Below are positions 8,835 to 16,540 of a DNA stretch of 39,079 nt, one piece after another (positions within the stretch are counted from its first letter, which is position 1; each line of letters opens with the position of its first letter). The DNA comes from Sphingomonas_R sp036387535 (GTDB taxonomy: Bacteria; Pseudomonadota; Alphaproteobacteria; Sphingomonadales; Sphingomonadaceae): positions 1 to 39,079 of the forward strand of contig NZ_DASVTO010000005.1 of assembly GCF_036387535.1 (NCBI RefSeq). Reading direction: 5' to 3'. The notes under the pieces are model-generated. The model saw only the letters and a list, made by a program, of their open reading frames with translations, had not been told where the DNA came from and made no database searches. A program made the position numbers and the translations under genes.

Positions 8835-9754
8835 TCCGCCGCAGGCTGGCGCTGCTGGCGGCGTTGCTGCTGGCCGGCAGCGTCCACGCTACCGATACGC
8901 CGTCGGTCATGCGTGGTGCCGATCCCGATGCGATCTTTGCCGACGGTCGGATGTGGATCTACCCGACCGGTCCCGGCGATCGGCTGGAGGCATGGTCGTC
9001 GCAGGATCGGACGCAGTGGCACGACCGCGGCACGCTGCTCCGGCTCAAGGATATCCGCTGGGCGGATGCGGATCATGCCCGCCGCCACTATCTGTGGGCG
9101 CCCACGATGGTGGCGGCCGGCGGACGCTATTATCTCTATTACTCGGTCGGTCCGCAGGGCATTACGCCCAGCCGGCTGGGCGTCGCGTCCTGCGCCGCTC
9201 CGGCTGGACCCTGCCGGGACAGCGGAAAGCCGCTGCTCACCGGGGGACGTGGGTATGAGGCGATCGATCCCATGGTCTTCGTCGATCCGCGTTCGGGCCG
9301 GCGTCTGCTCTATGCCGGCGGCAGCGCCGGCGCGCGCTTGCGCGTCTTCGAACTGGCGGCCGACATGCTGACGATCACGCGCGAGATCCCGATCGAACAG
9401 CCGCCGTCCTTTACCGAGGGTGTGTTCATGCATGAACGGCACGGTATCTACTATCTGTCCTACAGCCACGGCCACTGGAACCGGTCCGACTATTCCGTTC
9501 ATTATGCGACGGCGCCCTCGCCCACCGGTCCCTGGACCTATCGCGGCATGCTCCTGTCGACGCAGGGCCGCTACAAGGGGCCGGGCCATCACGCCTTCGT
9601 TCGCGACCCCGCGACCGGGGAATGGCTGATCGTCTATCATCGGTGGGAGAACAAGGCGGGCGACGGCCCGTATGGCGACGATCGCAGCATCGCGATCCAG
9701 CGGATCACTTATGCTGCGGATGGCGATATTCTGCCGGTCGACATGCTGCACTGA
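8831..9754 (+). CDS. Exported GH43-like glycosidase
   Basis: This 307-residue predicted five-bladed beta-propeller glycosidase belongs to the GH43/clan GH-F type, whose members are usually arabinosidases, xylosidases or arabinanases with inverting mechanism. A signal peptide covers residues 1-20 (L-L-A-G-S-V-H-A). The expected catalytic triad is visible: general base D31 in A-D-P-D, the modulating aspartate in A-I-D-P-M-V-F-V-D, and the general acid glutamate in F-T-E-G-V-F. A G-P-G-H-H-A-F segment near the end matches the metal or substrate site. It starts at GTG 8831, whose last two bases are part of the TGA stop of the GH5-like gene, so expression is probably coupled. Together the two enzymes would trim a branched hemicellulose for the divergent receptor; that is inference. 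Confidence 0.82.
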   Translation: MIRRRLALLAALLLAGSVHATDTPSVMRGADPDAIFADGRMWIYPTGPGDRLEAWSSQDRTQWHDRGTLLRLKDIRWADADHARRHYLWAPTMVAAGGRYYLYYSVGPQGITPSRLGVASCAAPAGPCRDSGKPLLTGGRGYEAIDPMVFVDPRSGRRLLYAGGSAGARLRVFELAADMLTITREIPIEQPPSFTEGVFMHERHGIYYLSYSHGHWNRSDYSVHYATAPSPTGPWTYRGMLLSTQGRYKGPGHHAFVRDPATGEWLIVYHRWENKAGDGPYGDDRSIAIQRITYAADGDILPVDMLH

Positions 9755-9778
9755 CGTCCGGTGCAGGCGGGCGTGTGC

Positions 9779-11539
9779 TCATGCCGCCGCGCGCAGGCCG
9801 ATCGGCTTGAGTTTGGACGTCTGCGGCATGCCGTTCATCTGGTCGATCTGTTCCTGACCGTCCTCGATCAAAGTGCTGATCTTCAATGCCGCATCGCTGG
9901 CCTGTCCCGCCAGCAGCCGGATTTCCGTGGCGACGACGGAAAAACCGCGTCCGGCCTCGTTCGCGCGCGCCGCCTCCACCGCCGCGTTCAGCGCGAGCAG
10001 GTTCGTCATCCGTGCAATGCTGCCCAACGTATCGACCATGGCCGACACGCCGCCCAGCATGGTCTGCATCGCTTCCGACGATGCCAACACCGCCCGCTTT
10101 CGCGACGTGATGTCGACCGCGCACATCAGGACCTTTTCAGGCCGCCCCTCCAGATCGTTGATGACGGAGAACATGGCGTCCAGCCACATCGGATCTCCAC
10201 CCGCATCCGCCCACGCAATCTCGCGGCGCAAGGGCTCACCGCGACCGAACCCTTCTAGATCTTTGGACGTCAGCCAGGTGGACAGGTCCAGCCGCGGCTT
10301 CCCGGCCAGAAAGGCGTTCATCGACAAGCATGTCCCGGTCATCGACCATTCGGCGATGGCGGTCGACGCACTGATCGCGTTCAGCTTGGAATCGAACTGC
10401 AGGGACAGCAGCTTGGTCTCCGTGACATTCGCCTGGACGGATATGAACTTTTCGATCTTCCCCGACGCATCAAACACCGGGTTGATGGCCAGCGATATCC
10501 AGTAAGGCCGCCCGTCCCGATGGTAATTCAGGATTTCTTCGTAGAACGCCTTGCCCGCCGCCAGATTGTTACGAACCCGTTCGACCGTCGCCGCATCAGT
10601 CATCGGCCCCTGCAGGAAACTCCCCGGTTTCTTGCCCAGCACCTCGGCACCCCGGTAACCGGTCACCCGTTCAAACCCGGCATTGACGAAGATGATCCGC
10701 CGGTCGCGATCGGTGATGATGACCGAGTTGTCGGTGTTGTCGGCAACCAGCGACAACAGGTTGAAGCTCTGACGTTGCAGGACCTGCCTGGTGATGTCGC
10801 TGGCATATTTCACGACCTGGAACGGCCGGTTACTCGGATCCAGGATCGGCGTATAGGACGCCTGCAGCCAGATCGTCTCACCCGTCTTGGTGCGCCGACA
10901 GAATTCGCCGGCCATGCATTGCCCCTTGTTCAGGGCGTTCCAGAAGTCGGCATAACCCTGGCTGCCCTGATCGCCATCGGTCAGGAACATCCGGTGATGC
11001 CGCCCGATGATCTCGTCCGGTCTGTAACCGACCGTCTTGCAGAAGATGTCGTTGGCGGACAGGATGATCCCGTCCATGCTGAACGATATCACGGCCTGGG
11101 TCTGCCCGATGGCTGCGATCTGGCCGCGGTCATCCGCGCTTTTCAGCTTGGCCGCTGTGATGTCGCTGGCGATCTTGATGATCTTGATGGGACGTCCATG
11201 GCCATCCATGACCGGATTATACGCGCCCTGGATCCAGATTTCGCGACCGGCCTTGTCGAACCGCCGGAACTCCGCGACTTTGAACGTACCATTGGCCAAG
11301 GACTTCCAGAATCCGGCATAGGCTGCGCTCCGGGCCTCCTGCGGATCGACGAAGATCGCATGTTTGCGGCCGACGATTTCGTCCAGATCATAGCCCATCA
11401 GATTGAGAAAGTTGTCGTTGGCATCAAGGATGGTGCCGTCCAAGGAAAACTGAATAACCGCCTGCGACCGATGAATGGCGGCCAGTTCGGACGCGGTCAT
11501 GTCGAAAGGTTCGACAGCGAGTTTCTTTTTCCAGAACAT
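9779..11539 (-). CDS. Soluble multi-PAS methyl-accepting chemotaxis-like protein
   Basis: This 586-residue protein has three clear PAS domains (about 20-130, 140-255 and 262-375), each ending in a PAC-like I-K-I-A-S-D-I-T or V-K-Y-A-S-D-I-T type strand. A weaker fourth PAS-like unit ends at about 485. The last 100 residues hold the chemoreceptor hairpin tip: N-L-L-A-L-N-A-A-V-E-A-A-R-A near 510-525, then G-R-G-F-S-V-V-A-T-E-I-R. There is no signal peptide or membrane helix. The layout recalls BdlA-type PAS receptors that link redox or oxygen sensing to biofilm dispersal or chemotaxis. The signalling hairpin is much shorter than in normal receptors, and no CheR pentapeptide ends the protein. 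No che genes are nearby. It converges on the GH43-like gene with a 24-base gap. Confidence 0.88.
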   Translation of the reverse strand: MFWKKKLAVEPFDMTASELAAIHRSQAVIQFSLDGTILDANDNFLNLMGYDLDEIVGRKHAIFVDPQEARSAAYAGFWKSLANGTFKVAEFRRFDKAGREIWIQGAYNPVMDGHGRPIKIIKIASDITAAKLKSADDRGQIAAIGQTQAVISFSMDGIILSANDIFCKTVGYRPDEIIGRHHRMFLTDGDQGSQGYADFWNALNKGQCMAGEFCRRTKTGETIWLQASYTPILDPSNRPFQVVKYASDITRQVLQRQSFNLLSLVADNTDNSVIITDRDRRIIFVNAGFERVTGYRGAEVLGKKPGSFLQGPMTDAATVERVRNNLAAGKAFYEEILNYHRDGRPYWISLAINPVFDASGKIEKFISVQANVTETKLLSLQFDSKLNAISASTAIAEWSMTGTCLSMNAFLAGKPRLDLSTWLTSKDLEGFGRGEPLRREIAWADAGGDPMWLDAMFSVINDLEGRPEKVLMCAVDITSRKRAVLASSEAMQTMLGGVSAMVDTLGSIARMTNLLALNAAVEAARANEAGRGFSVVATEIRLLAGQASDAALKISTLIEDGQEQIDQMNGMPQTSKLKPIGLRAAA

Positions 11540-11899
11540 GGTCTTTGTTATCTCACTATAACCTATGTTAGGCAGGGTAATCCCTTAGTCGTAGATATCG
11601 AGCAAACTCCTTGATTTTCGACTAATTCCGGGTTCGCCAAGTCGCCATCTTTGCCGTTCGTCGACATGATCGACAGGTTTGTAATTCAGGAGGCAATCCC
11701 GTGGACAGCCGTCGCCCATGCCCGCCGCGATGCCGTGTGCGCCGAACCATACGGTCCACGACGCCGCCCCGGGATCAAACGGCTTCCGGTCCGGACATCA
11801 TGTACGGATCGGCGGCTATTCCAGCCGATGGCCCGCCGAGCGGTCGGTACACCATCGCTGCGGTGAGACTGCCTGATCGGCAGACAGATAAGGGGAGAT
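11540..11899. other. Intergenic region without a recognisable gene
   Basis: These 360 bases lie between the start of the PAS chemoreceptor gene and the tRNA-Arg 3' end. The AT-richer first 90 bases probably carry the chemoreceptor promoter and 5' leader. Short open frames here have no Shine-Dalgarno and no recognisable product. A small 5-bp hairpin (CTGCC/GGCAG, 11869-11883) lies just past the tRNA end and may aid its termination; it is weak. Confidence 0.5.
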
Positions 11900-11976
11900 T
11901 GGTGCGCCCGGAACGATTCGAACGTCCGGCCCTCAGATTCGTAGTCTGATGCTCTATCCAGCTGAGCTACGGGCGC
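11900..11976 (-). tRNA. tRNA-Arg (anticodon ACG)
   Basis: These 77 bases fold as a complete cloverleaf. The acceptor is GCGCCCG paired with CGGGCGC. The D arm is GCTC/GAGC. The anticodon stem is TCAGA/TCTGA around loop CTACGAA, giving anticodon ACG. The variable loop has five bases, and the T arm has the standard TTCGAAT loop. The CCA end is encoded in the DNA. ACG is normally edited to ICG by TadA, so this tRNA would read CGU, CGC and CGA. No integrase or duplicated tRNA end suggests use as an attachment site. Confidence 0.97.
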
Positions 11977-12055
11977 GCCGTGGGAGGGTCATTAGCCAGC
12001 GTCGCCGGATCGCGCAACCCCGTTGCGACAGGAAAATGTTCGGGCATAAGGCGCC

Positions 12056-12577
12056 ATGATCCGTCGCACCCCGCCCGCCCTCGCCCTGCTGCTGCTCAGC
12101 ATGGGCGCCCTCGTCACTTCCGGCTGTGCATCGACCGAGGGATTTCCCTCGCTCGCGCCGCGCCCGATCGAGGACATCGCTCGGCGACCGGAACGAAGCA
12201 CCGCTGCGCCCGTGCGCGCGGTTGATCCGGTGCTGGACGCCCGGGTCGCTGCAATCGATGCACAGGTGACGGCGGCGGCCGGAACATGGGGCGCTGCGCT
12301 CGCCACCACCCGCGCAGCAGTCGATCGCGCGCGCGGCAAACCGATCGGCGACGACCAATGGGTTCTGGCGCAACAGGCGCTGTCGCGACTGGACTCGGTC
12401 CGACAAGCGATGGGCGCGTTGGTCGACGATCTCGACGCCCTGCGTCGTCATCAGGCCGAAAGCCCCAAGCCGGCCGATCTTACGCAACTCGACGCCGCCT
12501 GGGCCCGCGCGACTACGCAGGCCGAAGCCCAGGATCAGGCGTTCCGCGCGGTATCGGCGCAATTGCCGAACGGCTGA
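12056..12577 (+). CDS. Hypothetical lipoprotein
   Basis: This 173-residue protein is not recognised. A lipoprotein signal peptide is clear: two arginines, a leucine-rich core, then V-T-S-G-C with the acylated cysteine at residue 24. The mature part begins with a proline-rich linker and continues as predicted alpha-helix rich in A, R, Q and D with heptad-like spacing (about 60-165), so it may form a coiled coil at the membrane. There are no further cysteines or enzyme motifs. It converges with the barrel-protein gene, with only four bases between the stops. Function is unknown. Confidence 0.75.
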   Translation: MIRRTPPALALLLLSMGALVTSGCASTEGFPSLAPRPIEDIARRPERSTAAPVRAVDPVLDARVAAIDAQVTAAAGTWGAALATTRAAVDRARGKPIGDDQWVLAQQALSRLDSVRQAMGALVDDLDALRRHQAESPKPADLTQLDAAWARATTQAEAQDQAFRAVSAQLPNG

Positions 12578-12581
12578 GCCG

Positions 12582-13406
12582 CTAGAAACGCCGCGAAAAA
12601 CCAAAGAACAGCCGCACATCGGGGCTGTCGGCGTTCAGTCCGGCGGTGGCACCGGCGTCGATCTGAAAATTGTCGCTCAGCTGATATCCGCCCGACAGCG
12701 CGGCCTGCAGCACGGTCGTCCGCTCGTCCGGATCACGGTCCCGTTCGGCGAACAGCTCCAGCGTCGCCGACGCGGACTTGCTCAGCGCGACGGCCAGCCC
12801 GGCGATACCGGAATAGGCCAGATGCCGGCCCGCGCCATCCTCGTCCGGCGCCGCGTCGACTTCGCCGGTGACCTGCAACTGGAACACATCGTTCAGTTCA
12901 TAGGTCGCCGGTATCACCATCCCACCGCCCCAGGTGCCGGCGCCGATCGGCGTGCGCCCGGTCGGCACCGTCACGAACGGCTGGATCGCGAGACTCAGCC
13001 CGCTTCCATCGGGGTTTCGGACATTCTGCTGCACGCCGATACGGACGTCGCCCACCCGCGTCTGCCGTTCGACGGCGTCCGTCGCATCGCGTACCCGCTG
13101 ATGCCCGATCGCGGTCCAGCCGATCTGCACTTCCGTCTGCACACCGACCCCGTATCGCAGTAACGCGTCGCCACTCAGGATGGTATCGGTCCGCCCCGCG
13201 GCATCGTCCTGCCGCTCCCAGTCGCCAACGCCCAGCTCCAGCATGGCATGGCCCGGATCGATGATGCACGGCGCGGACCCGAGGCTGGGTCGATTCGCGC
13301 AGAACGGACGCAACTCCTGCGCAGCGGCAGGGGCGGCGGCCCCGGCGATCGCCAACAGGAGCAATGACTTCAGGGACTTTGTGCGCATCATCTGCCGCCC
13401 ATTCAC
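12582..13406 (-). CDS. Outer-membrane beta-barrel protein, transporter-like
   Basis: This is a protein of about 274 residues with a signal peptide (L-L-L-L-A-I-A-G-A-A-A-P-A-A-A-Q) followed by alternating polar/hydrophobic strands and a C-terminal aromatic residue (S-R-R-F), as expected of an outer-membrane barrel inserted by BamA. The pattern resembles the family annotated as transporter or phenol-degradation MetA-like (PF13557 type). Substrate and activity are unknown. Three starts are possible: 13406, 13391 and 13388. Those near 13390 sit closer to the signal peptide, but no Shine-Dalgarno decides between them. The gene is monocistronic, converging on the lipoprotein gene and divergent from mtgA. 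Confidence 0.8.
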   Translation of the reverse strand: MNGRQMMRTKSLKSLLLLAIAGAAAPAAAQELRPFCANRPSLGSAPCIIDPGHAMLELGVGDWERQDDAAGRTDTILSGDALLRYGVGVQTEVQIGWTAIGHQRVRDATDAVERQTRVGDVRIGVQQNVRNPDGSGLSLAIQPFVTVPTGRTPIGAGTWGGGMVIPATYELNDVFQLQVTGEVDAAPDEDGAGRHLAYSGIAGLAVALSKSASATLELFAERDRDPDERTTVLQAALSGGYQLSDNFQIDAGATAGLNADSPDVRLFFGFSRRF

Positions 13407-13499
13407 CGCAAACGCGCGGGCGACAAGGGAAAAGGTGGTCGATGGCCAATCTTCAGGCCAATGGATGACGCCGTGCGAAGGACTGGTTAGACAAGCCGG

Positions 13500-14216
13500 A
13501 TGTTCAGGAAGCGCCCGCCACGATCGCCTTCGCCCCGCCGCAAGGGATCGGGGATGCTGCGGTGGACAATGCGGCTGGTGCTGGGCTTCGTCCTGCTGTC
13601 GCTACTTTGGGTCATGCTCTACCGCGTCGTGCCGCCACCGGTTACCGCGACCATGCTGGGCGATCTGTTCACCGGGCGCGGGATCGACAAGGCCTGGATG
13701 TCGCTCGACCGGATGGACCCCGATATGCCGCGTGCCGCCATCGCGGCCGAAGACGGCAATTTCTGTCGCCACCACGGGTTCGACTTCACGGCGATCGAAC
13801 AGGCGATGCGCGCCAATGCGGAGGGCCGGCGTCTGCGCGGCGGTTCGACGATCAGCCAGCAGGTCGCGAAAAACGCCTTCCTCTGGCAAGGCGGCGGCTT
13901 CTTCCGCAAGGGGCTTGAGGCGTGGTTCACCACGCTGATCGAGGCGACCTGGCCCAAGCGCCGGATCATGGAAGTGTATCTGAACATCGCGGAGACGGGC
14001 ATCGGCACCTATGGCGCGAACGCGGGAGCCATGCGCTACTTCCATCATGACGCCGCGCGCCTGAGCGGGGTCGAGGCATCGCGCATCGCCGCGGTGCTTC
14101 CCCTGCCCAAGAAGCGCGGTGCCATCGCCCCGACCGGCTTCACCCGCCGCTACGGCAACAATATCCTCCGCCGCATGCCGAAGATGCAGCGCGCCGGATT
14201 TTACAGCTGCCTATAA
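13500..14216 (+). CDS. mtgA: Monofunctional biosynthetic peptidoglycan transglycosylase
   Basis: MtgA polymerises lipid II into glycan strands at the periplasmic face of the inner membrane. The 238-residue protein has one N-terminal membrane helix (about 22-42) and a single GT51 domain without a transpeptidase domain, which separates it from class A PBPs. The catalytic glutamate is E84 in A-A-E-D-G-N-F. The GT51 motifs R-G-G-S-T-I-S-Q-Q-V-A-K-N, K-R-R-I-M-E-V-Y-L-N and the G-x-Y-G-A region follow in order. The ATG at 13500 gives a basic cytoplasmic tail; an alternative ATG at 13554 would begin just before the helix. It converges on ybaB with a 24-base gap. Confidence 0.93.
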   Translation: MFRKRPPRSPSPRRKGSGMLRWTMRLVLGFVLLSLLWVMLYRVVPPPVTATMLGDLFTGRGIDKAWMSLDRMDPDMPRAAIAAEDGNFCRHHGFDFTAIEQAMRANAEGRRLRGGSTISQQVAKNAFLWQGGGFFRKGLEAWFTTLIEATWPKRRIMEVYLNIAETGIGTYGANAGAMRYFHHDAARLSGVEASRIAAVLPLPKKRGAIAPTGFTRRYGNNILRRMPKMQRAGFYSCL

Positions 14217-14240
14217 TTGCAGGTTCATCGCCGACGCGGA

Positions 14241-14564
14241 TCAGAACGGCAGTTTGAAACCCGGCGGCAACGGAATCCCGGCCGTCATCTTGCTCATTTC
14301 CGCCGATGACGCCGCATCCGCCTTGGCGCGCGCGTCGTTCAGCGCCGCCGCGATCAGGTCTTCCAGCATCTGCTTCTCGGCCGGCTGCATCAGACTGTCA
14401 TCGATGGCCACGCCCAGAATGCGGCCCTTCGCGGTCGCGCGGATCTTCACCAGCCCGCCGCCCGACACACCATCCACTTCGATCGTGTCCAGGCTGTCCT
14501 GCGCCTGCGACAGCTGATCCTGCACATTTTTCGCCATGGCGAGGATATCGTCGAGATTTTTCAC
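14241..14564 (-). CDS. YbaB/EbfC family nucleoid-associated protein
   Basis: This 107-residue small DNA-binding protein forms dimers and is nearly always encoded next to dnaX. The family signature is present: N-terminal helix (D-D-I-L-A-M-A-K-N-V-Q-D-Q-L), a V-x-G-x-S-G-G-G-L-V-K-I turn, then I-D-D-S-L-M and E-D-L-I-A-A-A-L-N-D-A. The start is GTG at 14564, whose last two bases belong to the TGA stop of dnaX, so translation is probably coupled to dnaX. The next gene, recR in many bacteria, does not follow here; mtgA lies convergent instead. Confidence 0.93.
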   Translation of the reverse strand: MKNLDDILAMAKNVQDQLSQAQDSLDTIEVDGVSGGGLVKIRATAKGRILGVAIDDSLMQPAEKQMLEDLIAAALNDARAKADAASSAEMSKMTAGIPLPPGFKLPF

Positions 14565-16219
14565 AATCCAGCACTCCTGTTCTGGTCGCGGGTGTAGCCC
14601 AGCAACTCGGTTTCGGGGAAGGCCTCACGCGCGGCGCGGACGACCGGCATCTCCCAGACCGCCGCACGTTCGGCCGCCTGCGCCGCCTTTTCCTGTTCCA
14701 GCATCGTCGGCGCGGCCGCACCCTCCTCCGCCGATATGGTCCAGACGGTATCGGTCAGCCGCTTCAACGCCGCCGCCAGCTTGCGCAGATCGATCGGCCG
14801 GGTCGGGCGGAACACCAGTTCCGGCGGGGCATAACGGATCAGCCCGGCGAAATCGTGCAGTTCCTGCGCCAGCAACGGCTCGCCGCGTTCCACCAACAGG
14901 TCATGCAGCGCCCGGAAATCCACCGGCAGGGTCGGCCTGATCGGTTCCGGCGGCGAAGATGGCGCGATCGCTGCGGATACCGGCGCGGACACCGACGCGG
15001 ACACCGACACGGGTGCCGCGGCCGGCGCGGCGGGAGGAAGGTGCGCAATGGCCGGCATCGGCTCGCCCGCGCTCAATCGCCGGATCAACTCGCCCGGATC
15101 CGGCAGCTGACTGGCATGAACGATCCGCAGCAGCGCCATCTCGGCGGCCTCCATCGGCAGGATCGCCGACTGCACCTCCTCATGGCCTTTCAGCAGCAGC
15201 TGCCAGATCCGGTGCAGGATCGGGAAACCAAGGCGACTCGCCCAGTCCGAAAAGGCTTCGCGTTCCTCCGCCGATAGCGCCGGGTCCTGCCCGCCGCCCA
15301 CCTTCGCCCGCGTGACGCCGTGACAGGTTTCCAGCAGGCCACGGAACAGCGCGGTCGGATCGACGCCCAGTTCATGCTGCTGCGCGACCGCGGCCAGCAC
15401 CGCCGGGCCATCCCCCGCCAGCAGTTTCGCGAACAGCGACCGCACCGCACCACGATCCGACAGGCCCAGCATCTCGCGCACCTGCCGCGCCTCGACGCGG
15501 TCCTGGCCATGCGCGATCGCCTGGTCCAGGATCGACAATCCGTCGCGTGCGGATCCCTCCGCCGCGCGCGCGATCAGCGCCAGTGCCTCCGGCTCCGCCG
15601 CGACGCCTTCCTGCTCCACGACATGCGCGAAATGCTGCGCCAGCAGGTCGGCCGAAATCCGCCGCAGGTCGAACCGCTGGCACCGCGACAGCACGGTGAC
15701 CGGGATCTTGTTGACCTCGGTCGTCGCGAACAGGAACTTCACATGCGCCGGCGGCTCCTCCAGCGTCTTCAGCAGGCCGTTGAACGCCGGCTTCGACAGC
15801 ATGTGGACTTCGTCGATGATATAGACCTTGTACCGCGCCGAAACCGACGCGTACCGCACCGCCTCGATGATCTCGCGGATGTCGTCGATCCCGGTATGGC
15901 TCGCCGCGTCCATTTCGGTGACGTCGATATGCCGACCCTCGGCGATGGCGATGCAGGGCTCGCACACCCCACATGGATCGATGGTCGGGCCGCCGGTGCC
16001 GTCCGGCCCAACGCAATTGAGCGCTTTCGCGATCAACCGGGCGGTCGACGTCTTGCCCACGCCGCGCACGCCGGTCAGCAGGAACGCATGCGCCAGCCGC
16101 TCGCGCCGGATCGCATTGCCCAGCGTCGTCACCATCGCATCCTGACCGATCAACGCGGCAAAGGTCTGCGGGCGGTATTTCCGCGCCAGTACGCGGTAAG
16201 GAACTTGGGATTCGGCCAT
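14561..16219 (-). CDS. dnaX: DNA polymerase III subunit gamma/tau
   Basis: DnaX is the clamp-loader ATPase of the replisome and, as tau, tethers the core polymerases. The product is about 552 residues from the ATG at 16219 (M-A-E-S-Q-V-P-Y-R-V-L-A-R-K-Y-R-P). An in-frame ATG at 16237 would add six residues. Domain I has Walker A G-V-R-G-V-G-K-T-S, a four-cysteine zinc site near C-V-G-P...C-G-V-C-E-P-C, and the I-D-E-V-H-M-L-S Walker B. A Pro/Ala-rich linker with V-S-A-type repeats precedes a C-terminal domain like tau domain V. I see no A-rich slippery site for a programmed frameshift. The SRP RNA gene lies just upstream on the same strand, and ybaB follows with a 4-base overlap. Confidence 0.95.
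   Translation of the reverse strand: MAESQVPYRVLARKYRPQTFAALIGQDAMVTTLGNAIRRERLAHAFLLTGVRGVGKTSTARLIAKALNCVGPDGTGGPTIDPCGVCEPCIAIAEGRHIDVTEMDAASHTGIDDIREIIEAVRYASVSARYKVYIIDEVHMLSKPAFNGLLKTLEEPPAHVKFLFATTEVNKIPVTVLSRCQRFDLRRISADLLAQHFAHVVEQEGVAAEPEALALIARAAEGSARDGLSILDQAIAHGQDRVEARQVREMLGLSDRGAVRSLFAKLLAGDGPAVLAAVAQQHELGVDPTALFRGLLETCHGVTRAKVGGGQDPALSAEEREAFSDWASRLGFPILHRIWQLLLKGHEEVQSAILPMEAAEMALLRIVHASQLPDPGELIRRLSAGEPMPAIAHLPPAAPAAAPVSVSASVSAPVSAAIAPSSPPEPIRPTLPVDFRALHDLLVERGEPLLAQELHDFAGLIRYAPPELVFRPTRPIDLRKLAAALKRLTDTVWTISAEEGAAAPTMLEQEKAAQAAERAAVWEMPVVRAAREAFPETELLGYTRDQNRSAGL
14971..15018. repeat. dnaX: 12-bp tandem repeat in the dnaX linker
   Basis: There are four head-to-tail degenerate copies of a 12-base unit (consensus on the plus strand near RCGCGGACACCG). 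The two central copies differ at one base. Read on the coding strand they encode the V-S-A-x type repeats of the flexible linker between the clamp-loader domains and the C-terminal domain. Such repeats change in number easily and would alter linker length without shifting the frame. Confidence 0.7.
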
Positions 16220-16289
16220 GCCCGCAAGGTAGGACATCGGCGGCGGATTGTCGAAGGCCCTGGCGGTCCAGGACCGCGGTTCTCGCGGG

Positions 16290-16380
16290 GTGGGAGCCGG
16301 AACGACCCGGCACGAAATCGTTGTGGCTGCTTCCTTCCGGACCTGACCAGATTGGCGACGGCACCGTCCGCCCGACTCCC
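16290..16380 (-). ncRNA. ffs: Bacterial small signal recognition particle RNA (4.5S)
   Basis: On the minus strand, the conserved SRP apical hairpin is present (GGTCAGGTCCGGAAGG followed by AAGCAGCC), including the GGAA tetraloop that binds Ffh and FtsY. The ends pair: GGGAGTCGG at the 5' side matches CCGGCTCCC at the 3' side, closing a rod of about 90 bases. The boundaries are estimated from this pairing. The RNA acts with Ffh in co-translational membrane targeting. It lies about 70 bases upstream of dnaX, on the same strand. Confidence 0.93.
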
Positions 16381-16500
16381 GCGCGGCCTATGCGCGATGA
16401 CGATCGCCAGGGCAACCCAAATCCCCATGCCCGAAATGCAATGCGGGCGACCGGCCCGCACCAGGCGGGGCGATCGCCCTCGATTGTTTCAGCCGTCGAT

Positions 16501-16523
16501 CCCCGGCCTTCGAACGGCCGGGG
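16501..16523 (-). terminator. GC-rich hairpin after the DHS-like gene
   Basis: A perfect 8-bp stem (CCCCGGCC/GGCCGGGG) with a 7-base loop lies 17 bases beyond the stop of the DHS-like gene. No T tract follows on the minus strand, so termination would be weak or rho-assisted. It also separates that gene from the SRP RNA. Confidence 0.45.
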
Positions 16524-16540
16524 TCACCATTATACGCACC

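Noticed and set aside
11900..11976. tRNA-Arg as an integration site for a genomic island
   Set aside because: No integrase, no duplicated tRNA end and only ordinary chromosomal genes on both sides.
14561..16219. Programmed -1 frameshift in dnaX
   Set aside because: I found no A-rich slippery heptamer on the coding strand; the frame runs unbroken to a full tau-like end.
16501..16523. Strong intrinsic terminator
   Set aside because: The hairpin is good but no T tract follows on the minus strand, so it is listed only as a weak terminator.
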